64,000 nucleotides of DNA from Rhipidocladum racemiflorum (GCA_036346355.1 CM070572.1:11105001-11169000), one strand, 5' to 3'. Positions 8,665-20,499 are shown, counted from the first letter of the stretch. The notes: generated from the sequence alone by a model not told the origin. Numbers and translations are program-made.

Positions 8665-11398
8665 CTACGTGCACTGGTTTGTCTTGTGGCCATACTCGCC
8701 GCACTCAGAACACCTCCTAAGAGGGCCACCCACTTCAGATTCATCCATGTCGTTGCGAATGCGCCTAGTCTGTGGACGACCAGACTGCCCTTCCGCACAC
8801 CTCCGCAAGATTGGATCTGGCAAACAGATGCGCTCATCTCTGTTAATCGCAGTGAAATCACCGTGTGCACAAAAACCACGAAACTCACCCGACCAGGTAT
8901 GGACAACATGATCCTTCAAGTAGAAAGGGGACATGTATTGCGACGTGTTCATCCCAATTTGCCCACAAGCAGCTATCACGTGTGAGCAAGGAATATGGAG
9001 AAGTCTTGGCTTATTGCAGGTGCATTCACACCATCTAGATGCCCCTTGGCCTAGATTAACCTCGTGCGTAATAACCGCTGTGTCCGTTTCCAATCCCCTT
9101 TTGCACCGAAGAGTCACCTCGAAGCTGTATTCAGTGACCCCGTAGCTACGCACCATATGCTGCTGAGCTTTCATGGTTCGTTCCTCCATGTAGGTCATCA
9201 TCCGCGAACAATACGGCGTTTGCAATGTCGAGGCATTAAGTACCGCTTCCGCATGCCTTTTCTGGTAGTAGGCAACGATGCCATGCAACATGCCTTCAAG
9301 GATGGCCACAAGCGGTAGCGAACGGAGGCCTCAGATGACCCAATAGTAAACCTCGGCTATGTTCGTTGTCATCACGCCAAACCTGTTCAACGCATAACAG
9401 TTTAGAACAACAACCCAAATTGTTCAGCGGTGTTTTGATATTTTAATGTACCACACTAACCTGGCGCCTCCGGTGTCATGGAGCAATGCCCACTTCTCTA
9501 GAGGCTCAGCCTCTATCCAGTGCGAGAAACACTTAATGTTCCTTGATGTTCGTCTCCTCATATTAGGAGGATCGAGCTCCCCAAGGGGTGTTAGCCTTTT
9601 GGGTGGGCATTCGTTCGGCGTAGGTGGTTGCTTCTTCATCTCTTCGATATGCGCACTGGTGTGCTTATCCAACTTGGCAAATAGCGCGTTGAACTTACAT
9701 GCCTGATTCTGCTTGCATAACCTTTTAAACAGGTTCATCAGTTTCTTGCTTTTGAACTGCCTGAAGAAATTGGCACCCAAATGTCTCATGCACCACCTGT
9801 TCTGCAAGTCAGGCCATGAAAATGGTTCATCTCGGTCCTCATGTAGAGTCTTAATTGCCGAGAGGATACCTTTGTGACGATCATGAATGATGCACATATT
9901 GGGCCGATCACCAACTACCCCCACCTTCAGATGTCTGAAAAACCACAGCCAGCTATCCCGATTCTCACCCTCAACAAAAGCAAAGGCCAATGGAAGTATG
10001 TGGTTGTTCGCATCAATTGCAATGGCTGTTAGAATCTGCCCCTTGTATTTTCCAGTCAAAATGTGCCATCAACACAAAGCAATTGACGACAGTACCTGAA
10101 TGACGCAATGCAAGGCTCCAATGAAAAGAAAGCACGACAAAATGTACAGATCCCATTTGCATCTGCTTCGCTTTCTTTGAAAGCGGTGTATGTGCCAGGA
10201 TTGGTTTGCTTCAATACTTCAAGCACACGAGGTAGGTTGCAATACGAAGCCTCGTATGTGCCAAATCTCTTCTCTAATGCTTTCTGCTTCGCATGCCAGG
10301 CCATGGAGTAGCTTATCTGATACTTAAATGTTCGTAACATTGCTTTCTGAATATACGAACACTCGATATCCCACTTCTCAATGATTTCATTAAACATCAC
10401 GCTAGCTATTACAGCCGCATTCAAGTTACGGTGTTTGACAAGAACATTTTCTAGTCTGCATGTGTGCTCGTCCACTCTTGATGCAATCCAATACGTCTCA
10501 CACTTCGGCTTGTATGCATGTACTCTAAATTCACAACCATTCATTACGCACTTCACTGTGTACTTATCTGGGCTAGACAGGACAACCCGAAACTCTCTTT
10601 GCAGCGATAGTGCCCACAAGCTCACTACCAACTTCAATTCATAATTGTTCGGGAACATTTGATTCAACCGAATGGCACCAGTACCATACTCACAATGTGA
10701 ATCATGGCCCCACAAAGCTTCCATACTAGCTTTGTTCTGCCTGTTCCATTCATCGGGGATGGGTACCTCCGCTGAGCCAGTACTACCATGCATTTCATCA
10801 TCTTCCTCCCGTTCGTCATCTTCGCCGATGGTATCGACAGGGTCCAACATTCCAGCTTCCTCTTCTGTCGCCATGCGGTCCACCCAATCCAATTGATCCA
10901 CAAGTTGATCGATATCCTCCCCTTCATCAGCCCAACCTTCTGCGCTTGCTGCATCCATGTGATCATCCCCCGCTGCTGCCTCAACCGACACCACTGGCTG
11001 AACTTGTTCAGCTTTAGCCGATGTGCTGCTCTCGCTCACACCAGTAGTACTCACCTCTTCCTTAGGGCAAGCTTGCACCAGCATCACACATTCGAGGCTA
11101 GATCCCTTGCACCACCTTAACCATTTCCGCCACAACTGTGTTCGATCTACTGTCTTCAACTCCCACACAGCCGTGTCACCCTTGCTACGCGCGAATACGA
11201 TTTGGATGGTAACAGAATAAACACTTGGATTCAGGGAAAAAATTGGGTCAACCAAAGTTTTATATCACGAATGCTAACAGTATCGGGGGACAAGTGCTCG
11301 GCCATGGTGACCGCAAAGCCGTTTAAATCCACTCCATTCTACCCAATTTTTACTTCACCATCGCCATAATATACCCTGAATTTCACTGGTTCCGACAT
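8665..11398 (-). pseudogene. MULE (MuDR-like) transposase, decayed
   Basis: The DDE transposase of a Mutator-like element. The minus-strand reading starts at an ATG at 11398 (MSEPVKFRVYYGDGEV) and covers an acidic linker, a MuDR-type DNA-binding region (about 10700-10400), the catalytic entry CVDGTF (about 10060), CIIHDRHKGILSAI (about 9900) and WCMRHLGANFF. A canonical intron is likely at 9460-9383. The C-terminal SWIM zinc finger (CTCNKPRLLHIPCSH) and a CCHC knuckle (CSECGEYGHKTNQC) follow, ending at 8665. Lesions: a TAG at 11339-11341 where tryptophan is expected, a frame change at the T run near 11240, a frameshift at 10058 directly after CVDGTF, and a TGA at 9331-9333 in WVI-stop-GLRSLPL. 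It cannot make a full transposase. The PMD and zinc-finger-like genes lie downstream on the same strand. Confidence 0.85.
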
Positions 11399-11779
11399 CA
11401 CTGCGACGACATAGACAAAATAAATTTTTGCATCCCTAGTAAAATGTAAAATCTGTACCATAAATTAAACAACGCTAATTAACTATCGGGATATCGATAC
11501 TATAATATTATAATAATATAGCGCACGTATAACATGGCTATTTGCTACTAATATGCAATGTTCAGAAAAATCGGCTGATTAGCCGATTAACTAGCCGATT
11601 AGCTTGTGATCGAAGCCCTAAAGATTCCATTTTTTTCCTTACGGTCAAAAAACTGGGCATAACGATTAATCGGAATTAGTTGGGTTTAATCTCCATTTTT
11701 AAGGTATTTTAGTAACTAAATCGATATATTGCCCTTGCTGACCAACTAATATCACTATTCTAAATTAAACAACTATAAT
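11399..11779. other. A/T-rich non-coding stretch upstream of MULE transposase
   Basis: No credible coding sequence. It contains GGCTGATTAGCCGATTAACT-type short inverted and direct repeats near 11570-11600. It may hold the transposase 5' untranslated region, but no promoter element was identified. Confidence 0.4.
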
Positions 11780-11891
11780 CGCTACTCTAAATTGCACTAC
11801 TCTAGATCGCTACTCTAAATTGCACTACTCTAGATCGCTACTCTAAATTGCACTACTCTACATCGCTACTCTAAATTGCACTACTCTAAAT
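11780..11891. repeat. 28-bp tandem repeat, four copies
   Basis: The unit CGCTACTCTAAATTGCACTA plus eight more bases starts at 11780, 11808, 11836 and 11864, giving an exact 28-bp period. Copies are nearly identical. Non-coding. Confidence 0.9.
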
Positions 11892-11937
11892 CGATCTCTA
11901 CATTGAAAAATACGAAATTAAACAAAGTTGCGATGTT

Positions 11938-12045
11938 ACCTCCTCCTCTTTCTTCTTCTCCTCTCTTCTCCTTCTCCTCCTCCTTCCTCTCCTTCTCCTT
12001 TCTCTCTCTCTCCCTCTCCTTCTCCCTCTCCCTCTTCTCTTCCTA
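11938..12045. repeat. Polypyrimidine (CTCCTT/CTCTCC) tract
   Basis: Over 100 bases of almost pure C/T on the plus strand. Ser/Pro and Arg-rich frames over it are artefacts. Confidence 0.9.
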
Positions 12046-12131
12046 CGGCCAGCGGCGGGGCTCCTTTTTTTTTTGGGCTTCGGCGGCGGCTGCGAGATCG
12101 ATCTCGCGTCGGGCGATTTTAACCGAGCAAT

Positions 12132-12374
12132 TGTCGCCGCACCATTTAGCGACAACCTATTTTCGCCATACCATTTGGCGAAAATAGGGTCTTCGCCGCA
12201 CCATTTGGCGAAAATAGGGTCTTCGCCGCATCATTTGGCGAAAATAACTTTGATACCTGTGTAGCAGCTTAATTGCGGCGGTTAGGGTATTGTCGCCGAA
12301 CCGTGTGGCGAAAATAGGGTATTCGCCACACGGTTCGGCGAAAATAGGGTATTCGCCGTACGGTTTGGTGACCA
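12132..12374. repeat. Tandem hairpin-forming repeat (TTCGCC...GGCGAA)
   Basis: About seven units, each with a self-complementary core of the form TTCGCC-ACCATTT-GGCGAA followed by AATAGGGT. In later units the loop is ACCGTGT or ACACGGTT. It lies upstream of the MULE transposase and is interrupted by a short unique piece near 12250-12290. Confidence 0.85.
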
Positions 12375-12884
12375 TGTATTATTTTTGCAATTTTTTTCGA
12401 ATATTAAAAACGCAATTCAGTTTAAAAAATGTATTATTTAAAAAAACCCGCAATTTAATTGAGGAGATCCATAATGAGGGTCATAACTACCATATTACCG
12501 CAAAGTAGCATTGTATGAACATATTGCATGCATGCAAAACAGTATGAAAAACATTTCTTAATATGGGTTCAACATTTCTTAATTCGTTGTCGTCGAGGAA
12601 GAACTCGGGTTTGTTAGTTGCAACGTCGACTACGTCGGATTCTACCTGTCACTTTGCGATACATGGCAATTAATGAAAACTCAATAAGGCAAAAAGAATA
12701 CAGATAGAGAATCAAACAATAAATCATCATACACATTGTGTACTAGTTTATTGGGTTCATTTCAAGATCCCATACGCTATTAAGTCTTTCGACGGTGAAG
12801 GTTACTTTTGCACCGGTATTACTTTTTAATGAGACTTATCCAAATTCATCGTAATACCCTAAGTGTCTTCACTCCATTAGGTAG
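12375..12884. other. Unassigned A/T-rich sequence
   Basis: No gene, terminal repeat or tandem array recognised. It could be part of the decayed MULE or older LTR sequence. Confidence 0.3.
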
Positions 12885-13330
12885 GCTACTATTTTTAGGG
12901 TACTCAATTAGTGGTTTCAACCATTTTTAAAGATCAACTATCTAATCTACATATGGTTGGAATTAGGGTTTTCAATAAGCAGATTAACGATCCATTTTAA
13001 ATGGAGCAACAAATGGAACAAAGGTTTTCTCTTAAGTCTTCTTACCCTCATGGATAATGTATTGCTCTTAGGTCAATCACCAAGTGGTTACATCAATTTT
13101 TTAAAGGTTAAGCATCTAATGCACATACACATAGAATTAGGGTTGCTACGAGCAAATTAGTACAACCCCTTTATATGGAACAACAAAGGGAACAAGAATT
13201 TTCTCCTAAATACATATATTATAACAGGGACCCTACTATTTTTAGGTCATCTACTCAGTGATTGCACTAAGTTTCAAAAGTTTAAACTCAACATTTGCAT
13301 GTACATGAACATTAATACCTAGAGCAAGTT
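12885..13330. repeat. Diverged tandem repeat, period about 170 bp, under 3 copies
   Basis: Corresponding landmarks recur in order: CTATTTTTAGG, TCAATTAGTGGTT/TCACCAAGTGGTT, ATTAGGGTT, ATGGAGCAACAAATGG/ATGGAACAACAAAGGG and TTTTCTC. They start near 12885, 13055 and 13225, the last copy being partial. Copies differ considerably. Non-coding. Confidence 0.6.
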
Positions 13331-13689
13331 TCCAATTAATAAAATGATCTAATGCATAGACAACCCTAAATATTTTTGCATATTCGAGTTATTCATAGTA
13401 CGTGGAGTCTAACAAAATTGGTTTTACGCAAATCGGAGTTCGGATGCTCAAATTCCATCTAAAGCATATACTCAACCTATAGTTCAAATTTGAATTTAAA
13501 TTTTAACGAGTGGGCAATAATTCAATATTTTTACATATTCTTGATCTAGGGATTAAAACATGAATTTACATAATTTTTTTTCATATTTTTGGAATTATAT
13601 TGCAGAAGTTACAAGCATTTGAATGTCTAGATTGAAAAATTTCCGAAAATGGAAAATACGCTTTCTAACTGAGAAAGCGCATTTCCTTT
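13331..13689. other. Unassigned sequence before LTR remainder
   Basis: A/T-rich, no credible gene or repeat boundary. The transition to G/C-rich LTR-like sequence occurs near 13690-13720. Confidence 0.3.
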
Positions 13690-16506
13690 TTTGGCAAGGT
13701 TCTAAAACGGCGCCTGACAGCCCGGGCCCGCTTGGTAATGGGCACGCGTGGGCGCGAGTGACTGACACTGGGGGCCGGCCTGTTAGTGGCCCGGCACGCG
13801 CTAGGGACAAGGATTCAAATTTTAGTCCGAAATCCGAAATCTCGGTCGAGATTTCGAATTTCGTACACCTACGAGATTCAAAATCCTGTCTGGGTAAAAA
13901 AATTAAAAAAAATTATTTTTTTAAAAATTTCGGATTTCTCAATAAGATCTTGGGGATTTCGGCCGAAATTTGGTGGTTTTTATCAAATTTTAAATTTTGT
14001 CCATTGGATTTGATTGTATTTAGGGTCAAGATCATCCACAAAAAAATTCAAAATTTTTTGACATGTTTTTTACCATTGTTTGGTCGGTTCAATTTGTCGG
14101 TTAGGACTGTCCTAATTTTTTAAAATTTTTCAAGATTGATCATCATCTAAAAATTTTATGGAAATATTATGAATGTGTTAGGATCATTCACAAAAATTTT
14201 CAAAAATTTCTAAAGTGATTTGTACTATTTTTCATTTAGGTGAATTTTGTCGGTTCGTCTTTAGTAGCACTATTTGAATTTTTTAAAATTCCTAAAGAAT
14301 GAACATCATCTAAAAATTTTACGAGAATATTATGAATATGTTAGGACCATTCACGAAATTTTTCAGAAGTTTCTAATGTGGTTTGCACCATTTTCCATTC
14401 GGTTGAAATTTGGTGGTCAACCCTTTTATCAGGACAATGGCACTGTTAGATTTTAAAAAAATTTCTAATGCTTGATTATCATTTGAAAATTTTATGGAAA
14501 CATTAGTAGTGTGTAAAGACCACCCAAGAAAAATTTCAAAATTTTTTGACGTGTTTTCGACCATTTTTGGGTCAGTTCAATGTGGACCGAGATCTCGGTG
14601 ATTTCGGCCGAGATCTCGGATTTCCTGGTTGAAAAAAAAAACCGGATTTGAAACTTGGTTTTTGCATTTTGTCCAGATTTCGTCTGAAATTTCCAAATCT
14701 CGACGAGATTTCGGATTTCGGCCATCTCCGAGATTTATACCAAAACAAGATTTGAAACCCAGGCTAGGGAGAGGGTTGGGCTGACATGCGGGGTCCACAT
14801 GGCGGCAATTGGCGCGCGTGAGGGGGAATGACAGCGGGGCCCGCCGGTCAGTAGGAGGAGAGGCGAAGCGACGCGGGCGCTGACTGTTGGGGCCCGCTGG
14901 TCAGCGTCCAACGCGCTTACGCGAGAGGAGACTGACGAGCGGGGCCCGCTCGTTAGTGACCGAAAACAGGGGCAGCGGAGGCACGGCTTACCGGCAGCGG
15001 AGGGAGGCCGGAGGGACTTGAATGAGGTGACGGTGAGCTTGAGGGTGCCAAGGGGAACTCGTAGGTGGGCTGAGAAGTGCTCCGACGCCGCCGAAAGGGG
15101 GTCAGCCGCGATGGGTGGCGGAGGTCGGCAGTACCGTTCGTGGCGAAGCTCGATGGCGAGGAGGTGGCCTAAAACGAGAAGGGGAGATGAATCAATGAGG
15201 CATGAGGGACATTCGAATCGAGGGGAGAAGGATGGAGGAAGAAGATTGGCCGCACGGTGGTTGCGGCGGCGTTTCGGCCGGGAGCGGGGAAGAAACCAAC
15301 GATTTCTTGCGCTTCGTTTTGGTGGAGCCTGGAGGAGTGTCGGGGAGAAAAAAGAGAGCAAAGGGGGGAGTGCTTCGCGGGCTTTAAAGCCGACTTGCTG
15401 AGTGTTTTGCCGAAGGGCGGAAAGGAGTGGTTCGGCGCAATTTGCGATGAGGCAGCGTGGCTTCGGTCCAGTCACGGCAGGGTGCGCCCAAGCCCCATGG
15501 CAGGTGAGCAATGGCTGTCCCGAGGATGTGCTATGACCGTCGCGCAAAAACGGAGCGGCGAGAGCTCCACTGGATCCGCGCGGGGAGAGAAGAGAGGAGA
15601 AAGGGGACGAGAAGGAGGGAGGGGAGGCTGAAATGTGGGGCCGGGCCCATACGGCAGAGGGAGAGAAGGGGGAGGGGAGAGCACGAGCACAGTCTGGCCG
15701 GTGGGGCAACCTAGCCCAAAGTCAGGGAGAGGAGAAGAAAAATAAGTGGCTTGCTTCTGATCTTTTTCCCCTTCCCGACAGTAGCAGAAGGGTAGGAAAA
15801 GCTATGGTCAAAACTTTGCGAAATGTTTCAAAACCCTTAACTTTAGGTCCTAATAGAATTCCTTTACTGCTGTAACAATTTTCAAATAACAACTCCCATT
15901 AGTTTATTTTTAAACAACCGACAAGTGGTGTCTTCCAAACTTTTAATTTTGGAAAAGAAATGAGTTGAGGCACAAAGTGCAACATTAGCTTTTGAAGACT
16001 TTAGCTGGGAAATGAAATAGCACTAGAAGATCTCTAGTTTAAAATTTCAAATCATTTTGATTAATATTTATTCTAAAACAATTCCTTTAATGCACTTTCC
16101 AAACTTATGTCTCTACTGCTCTTGAATTCCGCAAATAGCTAAGATAGTTATATATATTTTTTCGAAATTTGTTACCGAAGTATGTAGTACTGAGGGGGGA
16201 AATTGTTGGTAAGATTTACAACTTTACATGAGTTATGAGAGGTTTTATCAAAGAAGGTCAAGTCATTCCTCATACATTAGTGTTCCAATTCGCTTTTTGA
16301 CTTTGGCAAATGTTAAAACAGGTCAACATACTTTAGTAAAAAGTTCTATTACCATTTCATCTTTACTTGCTATTTTTCACCTTTTTACTAAATCGTTTAT
16401 CACTTTTCTTTTTGAGAGAATCCCAAAGTAAAGAATAGAAATTAAGAATTCAGATTTTGATACTTCCAAAAGGTTTATTCATGCAACAGCATTTCAGGAT
16501 GTTACA
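13690..16506 (+). mobile_element. Right part of the interrupted gypsy-type LTR
   Basis: The G/C-rich segment 13690-13807 continues at 14763 after a hAT element. It then has GGGGCCCGC-type repeats, purine-rich blocks and an A/T-rich tail ending GGATGTTACA at 16497-16506. The architecture (G/C-rich leader-like block, then A/T-rich end) fits a large grass gypsy LTR. A long minus-strand frame (14735-15709) crosses the hAT boundary and is Ser/Pro/Arg-rich, so I regard it as non-coding. Confidence 0.45.
13808..14762. mobile_element. Non-autonomous hAT-type element, 955 bp, GAAATTTCGG-rich
   Basis: Flanked by the 8-bp duplication GCTAGGGA at 13800-13807 and 14763-14770 (read from the last bases before 14771). 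The ends are imperfect inverted repeats: CAAGGATTCAAAT at the left and, reversed, CTGGGTTTCAAAT at the right. The interior is rich in CCGAGATCTCGG and AAATTTTTC words. A truncated relative in the opposite orientation lies at 41799-42606. Confidence 0.8.
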
Positions 16507-17514
16507 GTTTGATTTCCGGAAAAGTAGCCAGGAGATGAAATATGAGCCTGTAAGGCAGATGTACTCAGCCACAAACAGTTTAAACTCAGTTTCGATAAAA
16601 TTTGGAACCGGGGCACCGTTGGTGGTGTCTGTTCATCTAAAAAACTCGGTACGCTAGCAAGGCGCCCCGTGCCCGTGCGGCCATGCCGCTCCGCGCGGAA
16701 TAACCTCCTTCGTGGACCTTGACACACCTATCTCAGAAGCTTCTTAGGAGAAAAATAGAGGTGGTACTCAGTGCTACCGCACTTCATTACGTTCATGACG
16801 GACAGCCGGTATGGTGCCTTGAAGACCATTAGAAAAAGATGCAAAACTAAGAGGATACCAGAAACACGACGGTCGAAACTGGTGCTTTAGTCCCTTTGTG
16901 TCCCCTTTTTGCGTCCGCCACTAACGGGAAATTTCACTATTTGACACTTAATTCATCGGTCTCTCTCCGTTTGACACCCAATTCGCTTGCCTTTCGGTAT
17001 TTGACACCGAAACCTTCAATTTCTTCGTTTCATGACACCCATCTATTTTTCTCAATTTTTATTTTTCTTTTCTCTTTTTGTAATATGTTTTTCATGTACT
17101 AGGACGAGATGGTAAGATAATGCACTAAGGAATCTTTGGTGTTAAACAAAGTTTTCGTGGCAATTTTTTTGTCAACGCATCAAACTTTGTAGCAAAGGTG
17201 TTGCAAGACACATATTTCATTTCTTTTATCCCAATTAATCTCCTTGATACTCAATAACATCACACAAAGTACACATCATCAACACATAGAACTGGAGGTC
17301 CTATCAGTGCTACCATCTAAGGAGATGGTAAGATAATGCACTTTGACTAATCTTTATTACTTTTACTGGATAGCGCATATTATCTTATATAACTTGGCAT
17401 GATAAGCTACACATTTAATCTGCAGTTCTCCATTGGATGCACAATAAAGCTAGTTATGTGTGTGACTCGAACGTAGCAAATAATATGGGCAAATATGTCG
17501 ATGTTGGGGCTAGC
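16507..17514. other. Intergenic sequence downstream of the SABATH gene
   Basis: No recognised gene. It includes three spaced copies of a TTTGACACC-type word around 16930-17030. It presumably contains the 3' untranslated region of the minus-strand methyltransferase near 17400-17514. Confidence 0.4.
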
Positions 17515-18913
17515 TCAGCGCCTCGCCTTCAAGGAAAGGACAATGACAGGGTACTTGGTCTTCACTTTCTCGAGGTGCTTCGCAACATTTTGCGCGTATA
17601 TCTCAAAGAGATCGTCAAGTATATACTTCCCAAAATGGTGTGCAATCAGAGGCTCAGCCACAGCCCTTATGCTCTTGGCGACGTTGACGCCGCTCTGAAT
17701 GCTGTCAAGCACCAGATCACCGCCCAAGTCATCATGGGGGTCCCAGTTCGACTCGAACAGCTCGATGTGATTGATGTCAAACAACTCACTCTGTCCAATC
17801 ACTACTTTCACTTCGTCGACCGAAGGTGAGTAGAATGGCAGGTTGAAGGAGTTCAGCTTCTCCTCCTCCACACGTCCCTGCCATGCATCAGAAACAATGA
17901 CTGAGTTCAGTGCACAGTTCATGAGTTGAATTCAGTTAAAGTATTAAGTGTATGTTGATGCTAACATAACAGTAGCCATGGTACACACTAACACACGTAC
18001 CTCTTGGACTAGCGATTGAAGAGCCTGCGCAAGAAGCCCCCACATGTAGCTCACTTCGCCGCGCGACACATCTTTGTTCTTCCTGCCTAGGAACGTCAGC
18101 ACCATCTGGCCGTCAGCGACGAGCTCATTGTAACGCAGCTTGAGGAACAGCCCGAAGTCCTTCTGGAACTGCTTCTGGTACAGCTCGACCACCGCCGGCG
18201 GCGTGGTCTCCCAGATGTATATGTTGCCCTCGTTCAAGATCGCGCCTCTCGCGAGCTGCTCAGGCACCTAGACACATACGTCGCAAATCACAATGTGCAT
18301 GTGCTCAGGTCGGTGCTGATTGTCGTTTACATGCACCAACATTTTCCTCGGTTTGTGCGTACCTTGGAGCGCCACATGAGGCAGTAGGAGGAGTGGAATA
18401 GGTGAACGCAGCAGTCAGGGAAGATCCTGGTGTAGAAGGAGCCTGGCAATCCAGCAACGTAGTAGGGAGGCAGCGCCTCCCCCTTCTCCTTCGCAGCAAG
18501 CTTGTTGAACAGCTCCAGGGACTGGAAGATGAGGTTGAAGTCGTTGCCGGGGAGGTCGTTCAGGAAGAACTGGACGTACACCGGCGGCTGGCCCTGCCTC
18601 TCGCAGCGGTCGGCGATCGCACCGAGCACCTCGGAGACGACGCGGAGTGTGTTGGGCCCCGAAGAGCAGCCGAGGTCGGCCACGACCATCGTGCCCGGGA
18701 GGGAGAGCGACACCTGCGCTTCCTCCACGGCCTTGTGAAGCAGTGGTCTCGTCTTCAGTATGGCCTTTTCCTGCAAATAACATGTCAAGAATGCATGCAT
18801 GTTGATTCACAGGGGACATGTAATGCGGAAGTACAGACTTGAAGCCTGGAGTTGGTTGCGTAGCTGGTCTCGCCGTCGCCCCTGCTCATGTGGAGCTCGC
18901 GCTCTACCTTCAT
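17515..18913 (-). CDS. SABATH carboxyl methyltransferase (salicylate/benzoate/anthranilate type)
   Basis: SABATH enzymes transfer a methyl group from S-adenosylmethionine to a carboxylate, often giving volatile esters such as methyl salicylate, benzoate or anthranilate; they are cytosolic. Four exons with GT-AG borders join in frame: 18913-18839, 18770-18363, 18267-18001 and 17877-17515, giving about 370 aa, normal for the family. The start MKVERELHMSRGDGETSYA is the usual N-terminus with the SYA/T substrate and cofactor motif. ADLGCSSGPN (about residues 56-65) and FFLNDLPGNDFN (about 93-104) are the cofactor-binding motifs. SSYCLMWRSK (about 152-161) carries the aromatic residue that contacts the substrate carboxylate. 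There are no internal stops. Upstream ATGs at 18979-19009 would add a non-family leader, so the start at 18913 is preferred. A TATA box lies about 110 bases upstream. The exact substrate cannot be decided from sequence. Confidence 0.92.
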
Positions 18914-19020
18914 GGCTGCAAGAGTGCAGGCGTGCTGCAGCAAACTTGTTCCGAGGACTCGGCTAGCTCTGTAGTACGTTGCAGACTTGCAGTTGCAGTT
19001 GCAGAGCATGAGAGCTCCTC

Positions 19021-19029
19021 AATTTATAG
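19021..19029 (-). promoter_or_regulatory. TATA box of the SABATH gene
   Basis: CTATAAATT on the minus strand, about 110 bases upstream of the chosen ATG. The intervening leader contains three copies of TTGCAG-type pyrimidine/purine words. Position and sequence fit a plant TATA box; no transcript evidence. Confidence 0.55.
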
Positions 19030-19254
19030 GGGCAGCCGGCCAGGGCAGGCTACTCAGCTGCTGGACGAGTTCAATATTGAATTAAGAGTAAATTTCACCA
19101 AATTATATGTTTTTGTACCAACTATAAAAAACTATAAATTTAAGCTTCTATTTCACAAACGAGATTATATTTTTTAGAAAAATTTGTATCACAAAACTAT
19201 ATATTTTAGAATTAATTGTTCTTGTAATGGGTTTGACAGTGTGGATCCAAATGG

Positions 19255-20490
19255 CAGTCTCACGCACGTGAGGCTGCCATATGGGCATGCCCGGTTAGCC
19301 TGTTACACAAAACGATCAATTCTTAATCATATTGTTTTAGATATAAATTTTTCTAAAATATGTAGTTTTGCTTCATTCGTGCGTGAGGTTGCTATATAGA
19401 CCCACCATGTTAGATTCGTTACAAAAAAATTTAGTCTTGAATTAATAATCCGGTGCATGAAACGGTTTTACCGACTCGAACATCTGTTGTTGTCTTCGCA
19501 ATTATGTTACAGCGTAGCCACTTATTTCAGTTCAATGTTTTTAGCTGTAACAACTCGTTTGTCTTTGTCTCTTGTACTCTTTGCAAGGATCCTGCTTATT
19601 TGGCCGTGCGTTAGTTGTCGACGCACGAAGCATTCAACAATTACAACCTGAAAAAATATCATGAAACGCGTAAGATGATACGGTGTAACTAATGCATACA
19701 TTATATCTTAAAAAAAAACTAGTGCATGTATATCGATCCTAATATGAGTTTGACACTATCTTTAAAAAAAAAAAAATCAAATTATATCACTTCAATGATT
19801 GACATCAATTGGAACACAACTCAAGATATCGCCCACCATATTATACCGCTCAAAAGTCGTTTAGATGCATTCTAAACGGTTTTTGAAAGCGTTGCTGACA
19901 ACGTGGACTGCCGATGAGCTGCTTTGCGAATTGTTTGATTTCCTTTCAAGACATGTGTAGCAGTCAATCTCAGCTTCATGGAGATTTAGATACTTCCTTA
20001 CTTTGTTGTAATCACAGTCATCTGTTAGTTCCTTCGCTGGGCAGCGGTTCCTTCTAAACAGAAGTTCAGCGTTCTTGTATTTGTACTTGTTCTTTTTTAC
20101 TCCTCGCTTAATGCAAGTAGAGTTCCTGCTTTCCTTTAAAAAAATGATAACAGGGTCATTTCACATGGGTTAAATAATTGGAAAGGGCTTGAAAGTTCAG
20201 AGAAAGCTCCATAACAGTATTTTTCGAGCAATAGATTACATACGGATGACACTATATATTTAGAAAATTTTTTCGAGCAATAGATTACATACGGATGACA
20301 CTATATATTTAGAAAATTTTTACGTTGTATTATACTGTAATATATAATGTGTAGTAGAAATTAAATCTAATCATTGATTTGTTAAAAATATTTTTACTAC
20401 TATTCTACCAGAGAAAATATAAATAAATAATAGCTAATCTCATCTATTGGATTGAAAAGAATGTACAATTCTTATTAAATTTGACGTACC
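19255..20490. repeat. Copy 1 of a duplicated intergenic block
   Basis: Three segments recur in the same order and orientation at 22508-23460: 19259-19440 (CACGCACGTGAGGCTGCCAT onward), about 19670-19875 (ATATGAGTTTGACACT onward) and 20220-20260 (CGAGCAATAGATTACATA). The last 170 bases (20320-20490) also match 51128-51300. Non-coding; it lies upstream of the methyltransferase gene. Confidence 0.75.
20222..20319. repeat. Perfect 49-bp tandem duplication
   Basis: Two adjacent near-perfect copies of TTTCGAGCAATAGATTACAT plus 29 more bases, with a 49-base offset. The second duplicated block (near 23424) carries only one copy, so this duplication is younger than the block duplication. Confidence 0.9.
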
Positions 20491-20499
20491 ATATTTCAG

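Noticed and set aside
11876..12187. Ser/Pro/Leu-rich and Arg-rich frames
   Set aside because: They cover a polypyrimidine tract and a tandem hairpin array.
14735..15709. Long minus-strand frame of 324 codons
   Set aside because: Low-complexity Ser/Pro/Arg composition, overlaps frames on the other strand and crosses a hAT boundary with an 8-bp duplication; best read as G/C-rich LTR sequence.
161..16506. A single intact 16-kb retrotransposon
   Set aside because: Only one LTR start and one LTR end are present, no gag-pol lies between them, and the flanking 5-mers are not a direct repeat.
18415..18842. Other long frames over the SABATH exon 2
   Set aside because: They are alternative-frame shadows of a G/C-rich exon whose correct frame carries all family motifs.
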